Shown: piece after piece, positions 52,111 through 63,786 of the stretch
How positions within the stretch are numbered: the first letter of the stretch is position 1
Layout of the letters: every line of letters starts with the position of its first letter
Source of the DNA: an uncultured Bacteroidales bacterium
GTDB lineage: Bacteria > Bacteroidota > Bacteroidia > Bacteroidales > Bacteroidaceae
DNA length: 64,000 nucleotides
Assembly (NCBI GenBank): GCA_902788315.1
Contig: CADAJS010000005.1
Span: 1-64,000, forward strand
Reading direction: 5' to 3'
The notes under the pieces: generated by a model
Told to the model about the DNA's origin: nothing
Seen by the model: only the letters and a program-made list of their open reading frames with translations
Database searches by the model: none
Made by a program: the position numbers and the translations under genes

Positions 52111-53028
52111 ATGACACGACTTAGAACCATTCTCACCGCTTTTCTGCTCTGCATGTCAGCCCTTTTGCTGCACGCGCAGAGAACAAACCAGGCTTACTGG
52201 ACCTACATCGACACCTACAAGAATCTGGCCATCGAGCAGATGCAGAAGTATCGAATCCCGGCCAGCATCACCCTGGCCCAGGGTCTGCTGGAAAGCGCTG
52301 CCGGCCGTAGCACACTGGCCACCGAGGCTAACAACCACTTTGGAATCAAATGTGGAGGCTCGTGGACGGGTCCATACGTCCTGCGCAACGATGACGCTCC
52401 GAACGAGCGGTTCCGCAAGTACAAATCGGCCCGCGAATCATTCGAAGACCACTCTAAGTTCTTGCAGGGACGCCGCTACCAGGGTCTCTTCCAGCTGAAG
52501 ATAACGGATTACAAGGGCTGGGCCCGCGGACTGAAAGCGGCCGGATATGCCACAAACCCGGTGTATGCAGAGAGCCTTATACGCATCATCGAGATGTACA
52601 ACCTGATGCAGTTTGACGATGCCAAGATACGCAGAGAGACATCAACCGCACTGAACCTGCCGAAGAGCAGCTTCTTCGACAAACATACCGTGCTTCGCAA
52701 CAACAAGAACTACTTCATCATCGTGGAGATTGGCGACAACATGGCCACCATCAGTCGCGAGACGGGAGTAAGCCTGCGCAAGCTATACAAGTACAATGAC
52801 CTGACACGCGACTACGTCCCCACACAGGGCGACATCATCTATCTGCAGAAGAAGCAAAAGCATGCCAGTCGCGAATATCGCCACTACCCCATCCATATCG
52901 TCGAGCACAACCAGAGCATGTTTGACATTGCACAGCTCTACGGCATCCGACTCAAATATCTATACAAGCTTAACAAGATAGACGCAGACTATGTACCGCA
53001 GGTGGGCGACATACTCAGGATACGATAA
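52111..53028 (+). CDS. Exported glucosaminidase-domain protein with two LysM repeats
   Basis: This 305-residue protein has a signal peptide (residues 1-22, ending L-L-L-H-A-Q), a glucosaminidase fold (about 30-180, with I-T-L-A-Q-G-L-L-E-S-A-A-G-R-S-T-L-A) and two LysM modules (about 195-245 and 258-304) that bind peptidoglycan. The catalytic glutamate is probably in the L-L-E-S-A motif. It probably cleaves the GlcNAc-MurNAc link in the wall, helping remodel or separate cells. The start follows the promoter by 18 nt. It is a single-gene unit, with an ABC-F gene 57 nt downstream. Confidence 0.9.
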   Translation: MTRLRTILTAFLLCMSALLLHAQRTNQAYWTYIDTYKNLAIEQMQKYRIPASITLAQGLLESAAGRSTLATEANNHFGIKCGGSWTGPYVLRNDDAPNERFRKYKSARESFEDHSKFLQGRRYQGLFQLKITDYKGWARGLKAAGYATNPVYAESLIRIIEMYNLMQFDDAKIRRETSTALNLPKSSFFDKHTVLRNNKNYFIIVEIGDNMATISRETGVSLRKLYKYNDLTRDYVPTQGDIIYLQKKQKHASREYRHYPIHIVEHNQSMFDIAQLYGIRLKYLYKLNKIDADYVPQVGDILRIR

Positions 53029-53075
53029 AGACGAGGATACAGAATAAAGACAGGAAGAAAAAAAGTTTAAGGTAA

Positions 53076-54704
<1,629 letters not shown>

Positions 54705-54745
54705 TTGGCATACTTTTTGTTGCCCTATGACAAAACAAAGAAAAC

Positions 54746-55336
54746 ATGACAGAAAAGATGAACGAGACAAACGAGGAAGAGCTGCTGAAGGAAGAAGAAC
54801 AGCAGACTCAAGACACGGAAAAGGCTCCTGAGACAGAAGCCCAAGCCGAAGACAAGGAGGAAACGCCCAAGGAATCGACCGTAGAGGAACAGCTCGAGAA
54901 GGCACGTGAGGAGATTTCCGAACTGAATGACAGCCTACTGCGCAAGATGGCAGAGTTCGACAACTATCGGAAGCGTACGCTCAAGGAGAAGACAGAACTC
55001 ATCCTAAACGGCGGCGAAAAGACTATCACTGCCATCCTGCCTGTGCTGGACGACATGGAACGCGCCATGAAGAATATGCAGACGGCCACGGACGTGGCTG
55101 CCGTACTCGAAGGCGTGGAGCTGATATATAAGAAGTTTATCAGCATCCTCGAACATCAAGGCGTCAAGGCTATCGATACGAAGGATGCCGACTTCAACGT
55201 TGATCTGCACGAAGCCATTGCACAGCTGCCAGCTCCCAACAGCGAGATGAAGGGCAAGATAATAGACTGCACGCTCACGGGATATACCATGAACGAAAAG
55301 GTAATACGTCACGCGCAGGTGGTCGTAGGAGTTTAA
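54746..55336 (+). CDS. grpE: GrpE nucleotide exchange factor
   Basis: This 196-residue co-chaperone releases ADP from DnaK. It has a long acidic N-terminal region (about 1-50, Glu-rich), a coiled coil (about 50-100) with the conserved [10 protein letters not shown], and the beta domain ending [11 protein letters not shown]. The spacing of 13 nt to dnaJ shows an operon. dnaK is not in this window. No CIRCE or other heat-shock operator is apparent upstream. Confidence 0.93.
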   Translation: MTEKMNETNEEELLKEEEQQTQDTEKAPETEAQAEDKEETPKESTVEEQLEKAREEISELNDSLLRKMAEFDNYRKRTLKEKTELILNGGEKTITAILPVLDDMERAMKNMQTATDVAAVLEGVELIYKKFISILEHQGVKAIDTKDADFNVDLHEAIAQLPAPNSEMKGKIIDCTLTGYTMNEKVIRHAQVVVGV

Positions 55337-55349
55337 GGAGGATATCGAA

Positions 55350-56510
55350 ATGGAGAAGAGGGATTACTATGAAGTGCTGGGAGTGAGCAAAACTGCCAGC
55401 GACGCTGAAATAAAGAACGCATACAAGAAGATGGCCATCAAGTATCATCCGGACCGCAATCCGGGTGACAAAGAGGCCGAGGAGAAGTTCAAGGAGGCGG
55501 CAGAAGCATACGACGTGCTACGCGACCCCGAAAAGCGTCAACGCTACGACCAGTTTGGTCATGCCGGACTTAACGGTGCCGGAGGATTCGGCGGAGGCGG
55601 AGCCAGCATGAACATGGAGGACATCTTCAGCATGTTCGGCGACATCTTTGGCGGACATGGATTCGGAAGTGCCTTCGGATTTGGCGGAGGCGGAGGAGGC
55701 CGACAGCAGAAGTTCCAGGGTGCCGACCTGCGACTTCGTGTTCGGGTAACACTTAACGAAGTACTTACGGGCACCACCAAGAAATTCAAGGTCAAGAAGA
55801 AGGTACCCTGCCCGCACTGCAACGGCAGCGGAAGCGAAGACGGCAAGGTGGACACCTGCACACAGTGCAAGGGCACGGGATATGTGGTGCGCTCGGTGAG
55901 CACCATGCTTGGACGGATGCAGACGCAATCGACCTGTCCTTCATGCGGCGGAGTGGGTCATGTAATCAAGAACAAGTGCCACGAATGCGGCGGAGAAGGT
56001 GTCGTGAACGGCGAGGAGGTAATCGAGGTAAAGATACCCGCAGGCGTGATGGACGGCATGGTGCTGAACCTCGAAGGAAAGGGACATGCCGGAAAACAAA
56101 ACGGAATTCCAGGCGACATTCAGGTATTCATCGAAGTGGAACCACACCCCGAGCTGACTCGTGACAACAATAATCTGATATACAACCTGCTGCTTGACGT
56201 GCCTACAGCCGTGCTGGGCGGTACGGCCGAAGTGCCTACGCTGGAAGGCAAAGCGCGTATCAAGATAGAACCTGGCACACAGCCAGGCAAGGTAATGCGC
56301 CTGCGGGGCAAGGGACTACCCAGTGTGCAAGGCTACGGATATGGCTATGGCAACGGCGACCTCATCGTGAACATCGGTGTGTATATCCCCGAGAACGTCA
56401 ACAAAGACGAAAAGGAAGCATTCGAGAAAATGCGTACGAGCAATAACATGCAGCCCGGGAAGAAAGAGAAAGAGAACTTCTTCAATCGTTTCAAGAAGAT
56501 ATTTGACTAA
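55350..56510 (+). CDS. dnaJ: DnaJ chaperone (Hsp40)
   Basis: This 386-residue protein has a J domain (about 1-70, HPD at 33-35) that stimulates the DnaK ATPase and a Gly/Phe-rich linker (about 75-130). Four zinc-finger repeats follow ([32 protein letters not shown]), then C-terminal substrate-binding domains. It is full-length. It forms an operon with grpE and is followed by folC 20 nt later. The folding machine is completed by DnaK encoded elsewhere. Confidence 0.95.
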   Translation: MEKRDYYEVLGVSKTASDAEIKNAYKKMAIKYHPDRNPGDKEAEEKFKEAAEAYDVLRDPEKRQRYDQFGHAGLNGAGGFGGGGASMNMEDIFSMFGDIFGGHGFGSAFGFGGGGGGRQQKFQGADLRLRVRVTLNEVLTGTTKKFKVKKKVPCPHCNGSGSEDGKVDTCTQCKGTGYVVRSVSTMLGRMQTQSTCPSCGGVGHVIKNKCHECGGEGVVNGEEVIEVKIPAGVMDGMVLNLEGKGHAGKQNGIPGDIQVFIEVEPHPELTRDNNNLIYNLLLDVPTAVLGGTAEVPTLEGKARIKIEPGTQPGKVMRLRGKGLPSVQGYGYGYGNGDLIVNIGVYIPENVNKDEKEAFEKMRTSNNMQPGKKEKENFFNRFKKIFD

Positions 56511-56530
56511 TCAGTCCAAAAAACATTCGT

Positions 56531-57829
56531 ATGAATTACACGGAAGCTATCAAATACCTGTACAACGCCGCCCCGCTATTCCAAAATATCGGGGCGGGCG
56601 CATATAAAGAGGGGCTGTCGAACACGCACTACATCGACCAGTACTACGGACATCCACATGCCTCGTACAAAACCATTCATGTCGCGGGCACAAACGGCAA
56701 GGGGTCCGTCAGCCATACGCTGGCAGCCATTCTGCAAGCCTCGGGATACAAGGTAGGGCTCTATACGAGTCCACATCTCATAGACTTCCGCGAACGGATT
56801 CGCGTCAACGGGGAGATGATTCCCGAGGAACGCGTTATCCGCTTTGTTGAAAAAGATTGCCCGATATTCGAGAGACTGTCCCCCTCCTTCTTCGAATTGG
56901 TCACAGGACTGGCCTTTAAATACTTTCAGGAGCAGCAAGTGGATGTTGCTGTAATCGAAGTAGGCCTTGGTGGACGACTTGACTGCACGAACATCATCAC
57001 TCCCGTACTCTCCGTTATCACCAACATCAGTTTCGACCACACCCAATTCCTCGGTTCAACTCTACCTGAGATTGCCGCTGAGAAAGCCGGCATTATCAAG
57101 GACGGCATTCCTACCATAGTAGGAGAGACGAACGGGCATAGTGACGTGCGCAATGTATTTGTACATAAAGCACTGGAATGCAACTCGTCAATAACATTTG
57201 CTGATGAGGAAGATGAAGTCATCACTGCACGTCACGAAAGAGGGCGATGGACGTATCTGACACGCCACTATGGCGAGTTCACAGGTCAGATGGAAGGCAA
57301 ATATCAGCTTCGCAACACGGCAACGATCCTTGCAGCGCTCGACGTACTAAAAGAAGTATTCCGCAAAATAAACATTAGTCACATTCGGGAAGGCTTTGCG
57401 TCATGTCAGGAACTAACTCACCTCTGCGGACGATGGCAGACACTGAGACGCGATCCCCTCGTCATCTGCGACGCCGGACATAATGTAGCAGGCATCGAAC
57501 AGGTGGTGGAGCAACTGGCCGAGACACCTCACGCCAACCTATATATAATAATAGGTATGGTGAGCGACAAAGATGTGGAAAGCGTATTACGCCTTCTGCC
57601 ACGTGACGCAAAATACATTTTCACACAGGCCTCGGTGAAACGTGCCTTGCCGGCCGAGACGCTGCGCATCCAAGCAGAGAATTTCGGATTGGATGGAACT
57701 GCCTGCCCCGATGTGCTCGCAGCATATAAAAAAGCACTCGAGATAGCACAAAGCAACGATTTAATCTTCATTGGAGGCAGCTGTTATGTCGTCGCTGACC
57801 TGCTCAAAGGACTATTTAATAAAATTTAG
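56531..57829 (+). CDS. folC: Bifunctional folylpolyglutamate / dihydrofolate synthase
   Basis: This 432-residue Mur-ligase-like enzyme adds glutamate to dihydropteroate and extends folate tails. The P-loop is A-G-T-N-G-K-G-S-V-S-H (about residues 55-65). It also has the folate-binding Y-T-S-P-H-L-I-D-F-R-E-R-I, I-E-V-G-L-G-G-R-L-D-C-T-N, and D-G-A-H-N-type D-A-G-H-N in the C-terminal domain. The length is typical. It follows dnaJ by 20 nt, perhaps as part of its transcript, and ends before the galM promoter. Confidence 0.92.
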   Translation: MNYTEAIKYLYNAAPLFQNIGAGAYKEGLSNTHYIDQYYGHPHASYKTIHVAGTNGKGSVSHTLAAILQASGYKVGLYTSPHLIDFRERIRVNGEMIPEERVIRFVEKDCPIFERLSPSFFELVTGLAFKYFQEQQVDVAVIEVGLGGRLDCTNIITPVLSVITNISFDHTQFLGSTLPEIAAEKAGIIKDGIPTIVGETNGHSDVRNVFVHKALECNSSITFADEEDEVITARHERGRWTYLTRHYGEFTGQMEGKYQLRNTATILAALDVLKEVFRKINISHIREGFASCQELTHLCGRWQTLRRDPLVICDAGHNVAGIEQVVEQLAETPHANLYIIIGMVSDKDVESVLRLLPRDAKYIFTQASVKRALPAETLRIQAENFGLDGTACPDVLAAYKKALEIAQSNDLIFIGGSCYVVADLLKGLFNKI

Positions 57830-57861
57830 TGCCTCAAAAAACATCTTTTTTCGCCGAATCG

Positions 57862-57892
57862 TTTGTCCTTTGCTAAAAATTTGTTAGATTTG
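57862..57892 (+). promoter_or_regulatory. Promoter of the galactose operon
   Basis: TTTG (57862-57865), 19 bp, TAGATTTG (57885-57892): exact consensus, 32 nt before galM. Confidence 0.8.
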
Positions 57893-57924
57893 CAGAAGAA
57901 ACCTGTACATTTTATAACAAAGAC

Positions 57925-59001
57925 ATGGACAAGACGCTAATTTCGGGCTTGAAAAGAGAGGATTTTCAAGCTACAATTCAAGGAAAGCAGACAGACCTCT
58001 TCACGCTGCGCAACAACGACGGCGTGGAAGTAAGCATAACGAACTACGGCGGAGCAATATCGGCCATCATGGTCCCCGACAAGGAGGGCGTGATGGCCAA
58101 TATTATTCAGGGGCATGACAACATCCAGAGCCTGATGAACAGCCCCGAACCATTCTTGAGCACACTCATCGGACGGTATGGCAACCGCATCTGCAAGGGG
58201 CGTTATTTCATGAATGGAAAGGAATACCACCTGGCCATCAACAATGGACCGAACCACCTGCACGGAGGTCCCACTGGTTTCCACGCCCGAGTCTGGGATG
58301 CAGAGCAAATCGATGATCAGTCGCTGGTGCTGCGCTACATCTCGGCCTATTATGAGGAAGGATTTCCCGGCGAACTGCACATGATTGTTAAATTCACCCT
58401 CACGGATGACAACGAGCTGTGCATCGAATATCGTGGTACGACAAACAAGAAGACGATTGTCAATATGACGAGCCACGGCTTTTTCTCTCTGGCTGGCATC
58501 GGCAACCCTACGCCCACAGCCATGAACAACATCTGCCAGATAAATGCAGACTTCTATATCCCCATCGATGAGAACTCCATTCCCACCGGAGAGATTCTGA
58601 AAGTAGAGGGCACGCCGTTCGATTTCCGAACACCTCATGTGGTTGGTGAACGCATTGATGCCGACGATATCCAGATTAAGCATGGTGCCGGCTATGACCA
58701 CTGCTTCGTGCTGAACAAACGCGAACCAGGCGAGCTAAGTTTTGCAGCCAAAGTGATCGAACCGGTTTCGGGGCGCACAATGGAAGTGTACACCACCGAG
58801 CCCGGCATACAATTCTACAGTGACAACTGGGCCGACGGATTTCCCGGAACGCATGGTGCCACATTCGGTCGCCGCAGTGCCCTTTGTTTCGAGGCACAAC
58901 ACTTCCCCGACAGTCCCAACCATCCGCACTTCCCCAGCGTCGTGCTGAAGACGGGCGAAGTATATCGACAGAAGACAATCTACAAGTTCGGGACCCTCTA
59001 A
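57925..59001 (+). CDS. galM: Aldose 1-epimerase (galactose mutarotase)
   Basis: This 358-residue cytosolic enzyme interconverts the anomers of galactose so that galactokinase can use the alpha form. It is a beta-sandwich with catalytic residues in T-S-H-G-F-F (His near 187) and C-F-E-A-Q-H-F-P-D-S-P-N (Glu near 318). Substrate contacts are in I-G-R-Y-G-N-R-I and N-H-L-H-G-G. There is no signal peptide. It heads a galM-transporter-galK unit driven by a consensus promoter. Galactose is the likely inducer, but no operator is evident. Confidence 0.93.
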   Translation: MDKTLISGLKREDFQATIQGKQTDLFTLRNNDGVEVSITNYGGAISAIMVPDKEGVMANIIQGHDNIQSLMNSPEPFLSTLIGRYGNRICKGRYFMNGKEYHLAINNGPNHLHGGPTGFHARVWDAEQIDDQSLVLRYISAYYEEGFPGELHMIVKFTLTDDNELCIEYRGTTNKKTIVNMTSHGFFSLAGIGNPTPTAMNNICQINADFYIPIDENSIPTGEILKVEGTPFDFRTPHVVGERIDADDIQIKHGAGYDHCFVLNKREPGELSFAAKVIEPVSGRTMEVYTTEPGIQFYSDNWADGFPGTHGATFGRRSALCFEAQHFPDSPNHPHFPSVVLKTGEVYRQKTIYKFGTL

Positions 59002-59068
59002 GTTCCCATTTCAAACGAGGAAACAATTCAATAACTTTATTTTATAACTCATTAAAACATTAACACTA

Positions 59069-60331
59069 ATGGCACAAAAAAAGAACAATGGAACCGTTGT
59101 GGCCATAATCGCCATGATGTTCCTCTTTGCAATGATTTCGTTCGTAACGAACATGGCTGCTCCCTTCGGCACCATCTGGAAAAACCAGTATGACTGGGCC
59201 GGCATGGTAGGTAATCTTATGAACTTTGCCGCCTACCTCTTTATGGGCATTCCCGCTGGAATGATGATTACAAAGATTGGTTACAAGAAGACAGCCTTGG
59301 TGGCTCTTGCCCTGGGTTTCATCGGTATTGCAGTACAGTATTGCTCCAGTTCGATGGATGCATCTGCAATAAGTGCTTATGTGGTTTATCTGCTGGGTGC
59401 GTTCATCTGCGGTTTCTGCGTGTGCATCCTGAATACGGTAGTGAATCCCATGCTCAACTTGCTGGGTGGCGGAGGAAACCGCGGTAACCAGCTCATTCAG
59501 ACGGGCGGCTCGCTCAACTCACTGGCAGCTACGCTGACCCCCATGCTGGCTGGCGCCATGATTGGTGAGATTACCAAGGAGACCTCGCTGAAGGATGTGT
59601 CCCCGCTGCTGTTAATTGCTTTGGCCATTTTTGCTGTTTCGTTCTGCATCATTTACTTCACGAAACTTGAAGAGCCCGAAACGGAGAAGACCAACGTAAT
59701 GGAAGGACTGAAGGGTGCCCTGAGTTACAGACATCTCGTTCTGGGCATCATTGCCATCTTCTTCTACGTAGGTCTTGAGGTGGGTATTCCCGGTCAGATT
59801 CTGTTCTACCTCGGCAACCCGGGCGGCGTTCTCGGCAACGTAGCAGTAGCTGGCGCCATTGCAGGTGTATACTGGTTCCTGATGCTCGTAGGCCGCTTCA
59901 CCAGCGCTTTCATCTCTGGCAAGGTATCCTCACGTACACAGCTCACCGTAACCACCGTGGTTGCCATCGCCCTTCTGCTCGTGGCTATCTTCATGCCCGA
60001 GTCGCAAACAATGAATCTCAAGATTGGTTTCTTTAATATTGACGCAATCATTCCCACCAAGGTCGTGTTCATCATCCTCTGTGGTCTTTGCACCAGTGTG
60101 ATGTGGGGAGTTATCTTCAACCTGGCTACCGAGGGACTTGGCAAGTACACAGCTTCGGCCAGCGGTCTTTTCATGACCATGGTTGTCGGTGGTGGTGTAA
60201 TGCCGCTCATTCAGGACCTGCTTGCAAACAAGATTGGCTCCATCCAGAGCTACTGGCTTATTGTGGCTATGCTGTGCTACCTGCTGTTCTATGCACTCAT
60301 TGGCAGCCGCGTAAGCAAGAAGGAAGCGTAA
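59069..60331 (+). CDS. Sugar MFS transporter (GlcP/FucP-like)
   Basis: This 420-residue inner-membrane permease has 12 predicted helices. Family hallmarks are F-V-T-N-M-A-A-P-F in the first helix region, G-I-P-A-G-M-M-I-T-K-I-G-Y-K-K, N-P-M-L-N-L-L-G and a C-terminal half with P-L-I-Q-D-L-L-A. The FucP/GlcP group carries glucose, galactose or fucose with protons; its place between galM and galK points to galactose. Spacing is 67 nt from galM and 67 nt to galK, with a hairpin before galK. Confidence 0.87.
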   Translation: MAQKKNNGTVVAIIAMMFLFAMISFVTNMAAPFGTIWKNQYDWAGMVGNLMNFAAYLFMGIPAGMMITKIGYKKTALVALALGFIGIAVQYCSSSMDASAISAYVVYLLGAFICGFCVCILNTVVNPMLNLLGGGGNRGNQLIQTGGSLNSLAATLTPMLAGAMIGEITKETSLKDVSPLLLIALAIFAVSFCIIYFTKLEEPETEKTNVMEGLKGALSYRHLVLGIIAIFFYVGLEVGIPGQILFYLGNPGGVLGNVAVAGAIAGVYWFLMLVGRFTSAFISGKVSSRTQLTVTTVVAIALLLVAIFMPESQTMNLKIGFFNIDAIIPTKVVFIILCGLCTSVMWGVIFNLATEGLGKYTASASGLFMTMVVGGGVMPLIQDLLANKIGSIQSYWLIVAMLCYLLFYALIGSRVSKKEA

Positions 60332-60346
60332 AATCATTTAACTGTG

Positions 60347-60370
60347 CCCCTCGCATTTAGGTGCGGGGGG
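60347..60370 (+). other. Intercistronic hairpin before galK
   Basis: CCCCTCGCA pairs with TGCGGGGGG (one G-T wobble) around TTTAGG. No T-tract follows, so it is more likely an mRNA-stability or attenuation structure than a full terminator. The galK start is 28 nt further on. Confidence 0.45.
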
Positions 60371-60398
60371 ACTCTAACTAATTAAAAGATCCATTATA

Positions 60399-61559
60399 AT
60401 GAAATTAACTGTAGAGGATGTTAGAAGTCGTTTCATCAAGCACTTCGATGGAACAACGGGTTCTGTTTATGCTTCGCCTGGCCGTATCAATCTCATCGGC
60501 GAGCACACAGACTATAACAACGGATTCGTATTCCCCGGTGCCGTGGAACAAGGCATCATTGCAGAAGTAAAGCCCAACGGTACTCGCAAGGTACGTGCAT
60601 ACAGCATCGACTTGAAGGATTACACCGAGTTCCTACTGGATGACGAACAAGGGCCGCGTGCTACATGGGCACGCTATATCTTCGGTGTCTGTCGAGAAAT
60701 GATGGCTCTGGGCGTGCCCGTCGAAGGCTTCAATACCGCTTTTGCAGGCGATGTACCCCTGGGAGCCGGAATGTCATCGTCAGCAGCTCTCGAGAGTACA
60801 TTTGCCTATGCTCTGAACGACCTCTGGGGGGACAACAAGATTGAAAAGATGGAATTGGCTCGCGTTGGACAGCGCACGGAGCACAAATATGTGGGCGTAA
60901 ACTGTGGCATCATGGACCAAGCCATCAGCGTGCTGGGCAAGAAGGGAGCACTGCTGCGTCTCGACTGCCGTAGCGGCGAATATGAATACTTCCCCTGGAA
61001 TCCGAAGGGCTATCAGCTTCTGCTCGTAAACAGCTGTGTGAAGCATCAGTTGGTGGGCAGCCCCTACAACGAGCGTCGCCTCTCCTGCGAAAAGGTGGCC
61101 TCCGTTATCGCTAAAAAGCACCCCGAGGTAGAATCGCTCCGTGATGCCAATTACGACATGCTCGAGGAGGTTAAGCCTGAGATTACGGACGAGGAATATC
61201 GTCGTGCACGCTATGTCATCGGCGAAGTGGCTCGCGTGCTTACAGTCTGCGACGCCCTGCAGAAGGACGATTACGAGACTGTAGGGCAGATGATGTACGA
61301 GACACATTATGGCCTGAGCAAGGAATATGAGGTGAGCTGCGAAGAACTGGATTTCCTGAACGACATCGCCAAGGAAGAAGGCGTCACAGGTTCGCGCATC
61401 ATGGGTGGCGGCTTTGGCGGTTGCACCATCAACCTGATTGCCGACGAATTGGTGGACAACTTCAAGAAGGTGGTTAAGGATAAGTTCAAGGCTCGCTATG
61501 GCAAGGAACCCATCCTTATTGATGTGGTTATTGGAGACGGTGCACGTAAATTGTGCTAA
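60399..61559 (+). CDS. galK: Galactokinase
   Basis: This 386-residue GHMP kinase phosphorylates alpha-galactose at C1. The galactose signature is G-R-I-N-L-I-G-E-H-T-D-Y-N-N-G-F-V-F-P (about residues 28-46), the ATP loop P-L-G-A-G-M-S-S-S-A-A-L-E (about 113-125), and the third motif G-G-G-F-G-G-C-T-I-N-L near the C terminus. The length is standard. It completes a galM-transporter-galK operon; galT and galE are not in this window. A strong terminator follows. Confidence 0.95.
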   Translation: MKLTVEDVRSRFIKHFDGTTGSVYASPGRINLIGEHTDYNNGFVFPGAVEQGIIAEVKPNGTRKVRAYSIDLKDYTEFLLDDEQGPRATWARYIFGVCREMMALGVPVEGFNTAFAGDVPLGAGMSSSAALESTFAYALNDLWGDNKIEKMELARVGQRTEHKYVGVNCGIMDQAISVLGKKGALLRLDCRSGEYEYFPWNPKGYQLLLVNSCVKHQLVGSPYNERRLSCEKVASVIAKKHPEVESLRDANYDMLEEVKPEITDEEYRRARYVIGEVARVLTVCDALQKDDYETVGQMMYETHYGLSKEYEVSCEELDFLNDIAKEEGVTGSRIMGGGFGGCTINLIADELVDNFKKVVKDKFKARYGKEPILIDVVIGDGARKLC

Positions 61560-61590
61560 TCATCATACCAATCGTTTAGTTTTGAACATT

Positions 61591-61625
61591 GAACACCCCT
61601 CTGGTACATTGCCGGAGGGGTGTTC
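61591..61625 (+). terminator. Terminator after galK
   Basis: GAACACCCCTCTGG pairs with CCGGAGGGGTGTTC, a 14-bp stem with one mismatch around a 7-base loop, followed by TTATATAA. It lies 31 nt after the stop. Confidence 0.75.
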
Positions 61626-61715
61626 TTATATAAGGGGCAGAGACAGAAAGTACGTTCATAAACGATTTCATGACTTACATTTTGTGTCACTTTTTAAATT
61701 ATTTCGCCAAATTAC

Positions 61716-61746
61716 TTTGAAAATAGCCACAGATGCTGTAACTTTG
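61716..61746 (+). promoter_or_regulatory. Promoter of the agmatine deiminase gene
   Basis: TTTG (61716-61719), 19 bp, TAACTTTG (61739-61746): exact consensus, 29 nt before the ATG at 61776. Confidence 0.8.
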
Positions 61747-61775
61747 CACGACAAAGAGAATGACTAAGATAGTAT

Positions 61776-62930
61776 ATGGCACTCCAATACCAATTGCGAC
61801 CGTCGGTTCCAGATGACATGACCAGGTTGCTGCGCTTCGAAAAAGCACATCTGCCAGAGACAATGGGTCTGCAAACAGTCCATTGGCCCGCAGAGTGGCA
61901 TCCGCAGGCGGGCGTGATGCTTACCTGGCCTCATGCAGCCACAGACTGGGCGCCGATGCTGAACGAGGTAACACGATGTTATCTGCGAATTGCTATGGAG
62001 ATAGCTCTCCGTGAACGCCTTCTCATCGTCACTCCTGAGCCCGAGGCCGTGGAATGTCTGCTGCATGAAAAATTGCCGTTACGAGCCGTGGAGAATATAA
62101 TCTTATTCCATATTCCTTCTAATGATACCTGGGCCCGAGACCACGGACCGCTCTGCTTGCTCACGGAGCAAGGCATTCGTCTCATGGACTTCTGCTTTAA
62201 CGGATGGGGAGAGAAATTTCCTGCCGATTTGGATAACGCTATCACGCGCACTCTCTGGGAGAAGGGCGCATTCCAAGGAGAATACGAGAACCATCTGGAC
62301 TTTGTACTCGAGGGTGGCAGCATCGAGACAGACGGTTGTGGAACACTACTCACCACCTCACACTGCCTATTGGCGCCCCACCGTAATCAGCCACTTTCAC
62401 AAGCCGATATAGAATTGCGCTTGCTCAGATATTTCCATGCAAATCGCGTATTATGGCTTGACTATGGAGCATTGGCGGGTGACGACACAGACTCACATAT
62501 CGACACGTTAGCTCGCTTTTGCTCACCAGAAACGATAGCCTACGTACAATGCACTGATTCAGACGACGAGCACTTCATTGAACTATCTCAAATGGAGAAG
62601 CAGTTGCAATCCTTCCGCACGATGCTCAATAAACCATATTGCCTTATTCCTCTGCCCATGCCTCGCGCATGCTTTGACACCGATGGCAACCGGCTTCCTG
62701 CCACATACGCGAATTTCCTAATCATCAATGGTGCAGTGCTGATGCCGACCTATGGCCAACCAGACATCGACCAGGCAGCACACCAACAACTACAAAAAGC
62801 CTTCCCTCGCTTCGAGATAGTGGACATCGACTGTCGCGTTTTAATTCAACAACACGGAAGCCTGCATTGTTGCACGATGCAATTCCCCAAAGGCGCGCTA
62901 AAAGGCATAACAAAACCAGAGATTCAATAA
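61776..62930 (+). CDS. Agmatine deiminase family protein
   Basis: This 384-residue guanidino-modifying enzyme hydrolyses agmatine to N-carbamoylputrescine and ammonia. The catalytic cysteine is in H-G-S-L-H-C-C-T-M-Q (near residue 366), with other site residues in N-D-T-W-A-R-D-H-G-P, E-G-G-S-I-E-T-D-G and D-S-H-I-D-T-L-A. The first 30 residues precede the conserved fold and the true start may be later. An N-carbamoylputrescine amidase-like gene lies 0.86 kb downstream, giving the two-step route to putrescine, interrupted by an SGNH-hydrolase gene. A peptidyl-arginine deiminase role is less likely, since there is no signal peptide. Confidence 0.87.
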   Translation: MALQYQLRPSVPDDMTRLLRFEKAHLPETMGLQTVHWPAEWHPQAGVMLTWPHAATDWAPMLNEVTRCYLRIAMEIALRERLLIVTPEPEAVECLLHEKLPLRAVENIILFHIPSNDTWARDHGPLCLLTEQGIRLMDFCFNGWGEKFPADLDNAITRTLWEKGAFQGEYENHLDFVLEGGSIETDGCGTLLTTSHCLLAPHRNQPLSQADIELRLLRYFHANRVLWLDYGALAGDDTDSHIDTLARFCSPETIAYVQCTDSDDEHFIELSQMEKQLQSFRTMLNKPYCLIPLPMPRACFDTDGNRLPATYANFLIINGAVLMPTYGQPDIDQAAHQQLQKAFPRFEIVDIDCRVLIQQHGSLHCCTMQFPKGALKGITKPEIQ

Positions 62931-62941
62931 AGCAACACAAT

Positions 62942-63742
62942 ATGAAAGTTATTAGAAAAGTAAAAAAGATGAAATGCATTACATTTAAAGCCACTTCCAG
63001 CCGAATGATGGGGATAATCGCAATGTTTATCCTGACATTTGCCTCTGGCGTCGTCATGGCACAGTCGGAACAGCGAGTGCTGTGTATCGGGAACTCGTTT
63101 ACCTATTACAATGACTCTCATCTGTGGCTTTGCGAAATAGCCAAGAGTGAGGGTCATGCACTTTCCGCCACGTCAGTGACCGTAGGCGGATATTCTCTAT
63201 GCCGCCATCTGATACATGACAAGACGCAGTCGGCCATTCTGGACGGAGTGTACGACTTTGTACTGCTACAGGATCAGAGCCAGACACCGGCCCGCTGTGC
63301 TGCGCTTGGGCGCAAGGGACGACCCATCGTTCAAGATGCACGCAATTTGGCCGAACGCATCCGCATATATTCGCCCAAGGCACGCATCTGGGTAGAACAG
63401 ACATGGGCCTATCCTCAAGGCAATTACGGCGGATTCGGGAGCATGGAGCGCTTCGACGAGCTGTTGCAGCGTGGTGCAAAAAAAATGGCACGCGGTGCAC
63501 ATGCCAAGGTTTCGCCCATAGGCACAGCCTTTGCCATCGTTCGTCGGGAACGCCCAGATATCGACCTCTACACGAAAGACGGTTCACACCCCTCACCCGC
63601 AGGTACTTATCTGAAGTGTTGTGTAAACTACCTAATGCTCTACTCTACTCCATTTTCGACTCAAACCGCTTCATGTGGCATCGATGCGACACAGGCATCC
63701 TATCTGCGAAGCGTGGCCGAGCGTGTAGTCTTGAAGAAATAG
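62942..63742 (+). CDS. Secreted SGNH/GDSL hydrolase-like protein (DUF4886-like)
   Basis: This 266-residue protein has a signal peptide preceded by an unusually basic stretch (hydrophobic part about residues 22-41, ending V-V-M-A-Q). The hydrolase fold follows: the nucleophile block is I-G-N-S-F-T-Y-Y-N-D (Ser near 53), the middle block L-L-Q-D-Q-S-Q, and the Asp/His block D-G-S-H-P-S-P-A-G-T-Y. Such enzymes deacylate or hydrolyse esters of glycans or lipids. The gene lies 11 nt after the agmatine deiminase stop and 44 nt before the amidase-like gene, so it is likely co-transcribed, but I see no metabolic link to polyamines. The start M-K-V-I-R-K-V-K-K is the best choice. Confidence 0.78.
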   Translation: MKVIRKVKKMKCITFKATSSRMMGIIAMFILTFASGVVMAQSEQRVLCIGNSFTYYNDSHLWLCEIAKSEGHALSATSVTVGGYSLCRHLIHDKTQSAILDGVYDFVLLQDQSQTPARCAALGRKGRPIVQDARNLAERIRIYSPKARIWVEQTWAYPQGNYGGFGSMERFDELLQRGAKKMARGAHAKVSPIGTAFAIVRRERPDIDLYTKDGSHPSPAGTYLKCCVNYLMLYSTPFSTQTASCGIDATQASYLRSVAERVVLKK

Positions 63743-63786
63743 AATTATAATGGCAAAATGCAATGCCAATTGTACCGTAATCTTAT

